From positions 6,647 through 37,734 of the forward strand of contig DHTF01000116.1 in the NCBI GenBank assembly GCA_002411515.1: a stretch of 31,088 bases of DNA, read 5' to 3'. The DNA comes from Proteiniphilum sp. UBA5267 (GTDB lineage Bacteria; Bacteroidota; Bacteroidia; Bacteroidales; Dysgonomonadaceae). Made by a program: the position numbers and the translations under genes. A model generated the notes under the pieces. It worked only from the letters and a program-made list of their open reading frames with translations. It was not told the origin of the DNA and searched no databases. Positions 29,892 through 31,088 of the stretch are shown here, in pieces. Position 1 is the first letter of the stretch. Each line of letters opens with the position of its first letter.

Positions 29892-31088
29892 TTATAATTT
29901 TTCTTTGAGATGGACGGGTAAGTAGAAAGTATCGTTTTTATCGATATAAACGATGACCGATCCCAGATCGAATGATTTTCCGTTGAGTTTAGCAACGGAG
30001 GAGAAGGCTTTAATCTCCAGCGTATTTCTCCCTTTTTTTACCTTAAGTACCGGAAAATCGGGATCCTGCTTATCGATTGAATAGTTCATGCCGGCAAAAA
30101 CATCCTGGTGTTTCGCAAATATACTATCTGACAGATCCTGCAGAGAGATTTCCAATCCGGCCACTTTTTGCAGATATTCGTTTACACCTCGGTTGGTGAC
30201 ATTCCCTTTGAGTATATCACCCTGGGGGTGATACGAAGCCAGAAGCACTTCTTCACCAGTGTGGCTACCGGTGGTGAAACCGAAGCAGGTGCGTGCATTC
30301 AATATTTTCACGATGTTGTGTGCCAGATTCTCGCTGGTGCCCACCTGGGTATAGTCACCTTCCTTGTAGTTTTTGGAGGAAAGCAACGTTTGCATCTCCT
30401 CGTCGGTGATCTCTACATCTGTGTATTCCTTGAAAACCGATTTAATCTCATCGGGCTTGGTGTTTACAAGAATCGATTCCAGTCCGGAAGCACTTATTTT
30501 GTAGTTAGACACAGCGCCAAATAAGTCCTCCAGGCTGAGCGAACTTGAGCCTGAACAATTGCGGGAGCCAATGGAAAGGCCACCAGTGGCATGGTCAGAG
30601 AGAATCACTACAGCAGTATTCCCGTCGTTTTGGGCAAAGTCCATTACTTTTCCCACTGCCTCATCGAAAGCCAGAAACTCGTGAATGACGGCGGCAGCAT
30701 CGTTGGCATGAGCTGCCCAGTCCACGTGACTCCCTTCCACCATCAGAAAGAAGCCATTCTCTTTTTTTGAGAGGAGCTGCAGCGCCTTATCGGTCATCTC
30801 TGCCAGGGAGGGAGCTTTCTCCGGATTCCGGTCTAAATCGTACGTCATGGCTCCATCGCCAAATAGCGCCCAAACTTTCCCTTCACCCTCATAATTCAGG
30901 AGCGCATTCCGATCGTTGCTGAAGAGGGTGGTGCCGTTTTGATTGAAATGTTGCCTGATGTCATCGGTAAGGATGCCGTTGCCGCCACCGAACATCACAT
31001 CCAGGTTTTGATATGCCATTTGGGGTGCCAGTGCTTTGTAGTTGCTTCTTTTATAATGATGGGCAGAGAAATCGGCTGGTGTAGCGTG
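29892..31088 (-). CDS. Alkaline phosphatase, PhoA family (5' end off window)
   Basis: The frame is open to the right edge, so the N-terminus, signal peptide and nucleophile Ser are missing; 398 residues are visible, starting HATPADFSAH, which matches the PhoA segment after the nucleophile. Metal-site motifs are intact: EGSHVDWAAHANDA, LSDHATGGLSI and GSHTGEEV, which supply the Glu, Asp and His ligands of the two zinc and one magnesium sites. The enzyme should release phosphate from organic esters in the periplasm. The last about 90 residues, after the GSHTGEEV region, include a beta-rich tail (KKGRNTLEIKAFSS, YIDKNDTFYLP) seen in Bacteroidota phosphatases. An internal Met at 31019 is not the start. 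Confidence 0.95.
   Translation of the reverse strand, partial: HATPADFSAHHYKRSNYKALAPQMAYQNLDVMFGGGNGILTDDIRQHFNQNGTTLFSNDRNALLNYEGEGKVWALFGDGAMTYDLDRNPEKAPSLAEMTDKALQLLSKKENGFFLMVEGSHVDWAAHANDAAAVIHEFLAFDEAVGKVMDFAQNDGNTAVVILSDHATGGLSIGSRNCSGSSSLSLEDLFGAVSNYKISASGLESILVNTKPDEIKSVFKEYTDVEITDEEMQTLLSSKNYKEGDYTQVGTSENLAHNIVKILNARTCFGFTTGSHTGEEVLLASYHPQGDILKGNVTNRGVNEYLQKVAGLEISLQDLSDSIFAKHQDVFAGMNYSIDKQDPDFPVLKVKKGRNTLEIKAFSSVAKLNGKSFDLGSVIVYIDKNDTFYLPVHLKEKL

Overview
The window reads as a mostly housekeeping chromosome segment of a Bacteroidota (order Bacteroidales). Supporting signs are a FecI/FecR/TonB-receptor trio, a GH32 enzyme with the Bacteroides-type N-terminal domain, DUF4251 and DUF5020 proteins, a PorW/SprE-like lipoprotein, and repeated -7 promoter elements of the form TAnnTTTG, often with a TTTG 19-22 bases upstream. 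A relative of Dysgonomonadaceae (Proteiniphilum, Petrimonas, Fermentimonas) would fit, but the family is an inference. No rRNA, tRNA, CRISPR array, insertion sequence, phage gene or long repeat was recognised, and no gene-free stretch exceeds 300 bases.

Layout. 1-4074 (minus): ECF sigma factor, FecR anti-sigma factor and a TonB-dependent receptor with an STN signalling domain, cut by the left edge. A strong hairpin terminator separates it from a Gfo/Idh/MocA oxidoreductase (4141-5202, minus). 5287-7253 (minus): a PorW/SprE-like TPR lipoprotein translationally coupled to rdgB. 7516-10033 (plus): a small fructan unit, secreted GH32 fructanase plus PfkB fructokinase. 10030-12531 (minus): aroA, a Cys-rich membrane-anchored protein and a ZnuB-like metal ABC permease. 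12690-16284 (minus): cysS, yaaA and an NSS sodium symporter. 16447-18477 (plus): a DUF5020 outer-membrane barrel and an NCS2/AzgA purine permease, probably a two-membrane purine uptake pair. 18622-21094 (plus): efp, radC, a SufT-like DUF59 protein and an LpxH-like hydrolase. 21172-26770 (minus): a FabK/nitronate monooxygenase-like flavoprotein, a YycJ/WalJ-like metallo-hydrolase, three overlapping glycosyltransferases and a SpoU RNA methyltransferase. 26929-29848 (plus): purD, a polytopic membrane protein and a DUF4251 lipoprotein. A convergent terminator then faces an alkaline phosphatase (29892-31088, minus) whose 5' end lies past the right edge.

No clearly new multi-gene system was found. 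The points most worth a second look are the DUF5020/NCS2 pair, the Cys-rich protein with an orphan metal permease in the aroA operon, the short PorW-like protein with a very charged tail, a hairpin abutting the radC start codon, a perfect Shine-Dalgarno before the DUF4251 gene in a phylum that rarely uses one, and very short predicted leaders on two mRNAs. Several starts were moved downstream of the longest possible ORF on the basis of promoter position, signal peptide or family alignment.
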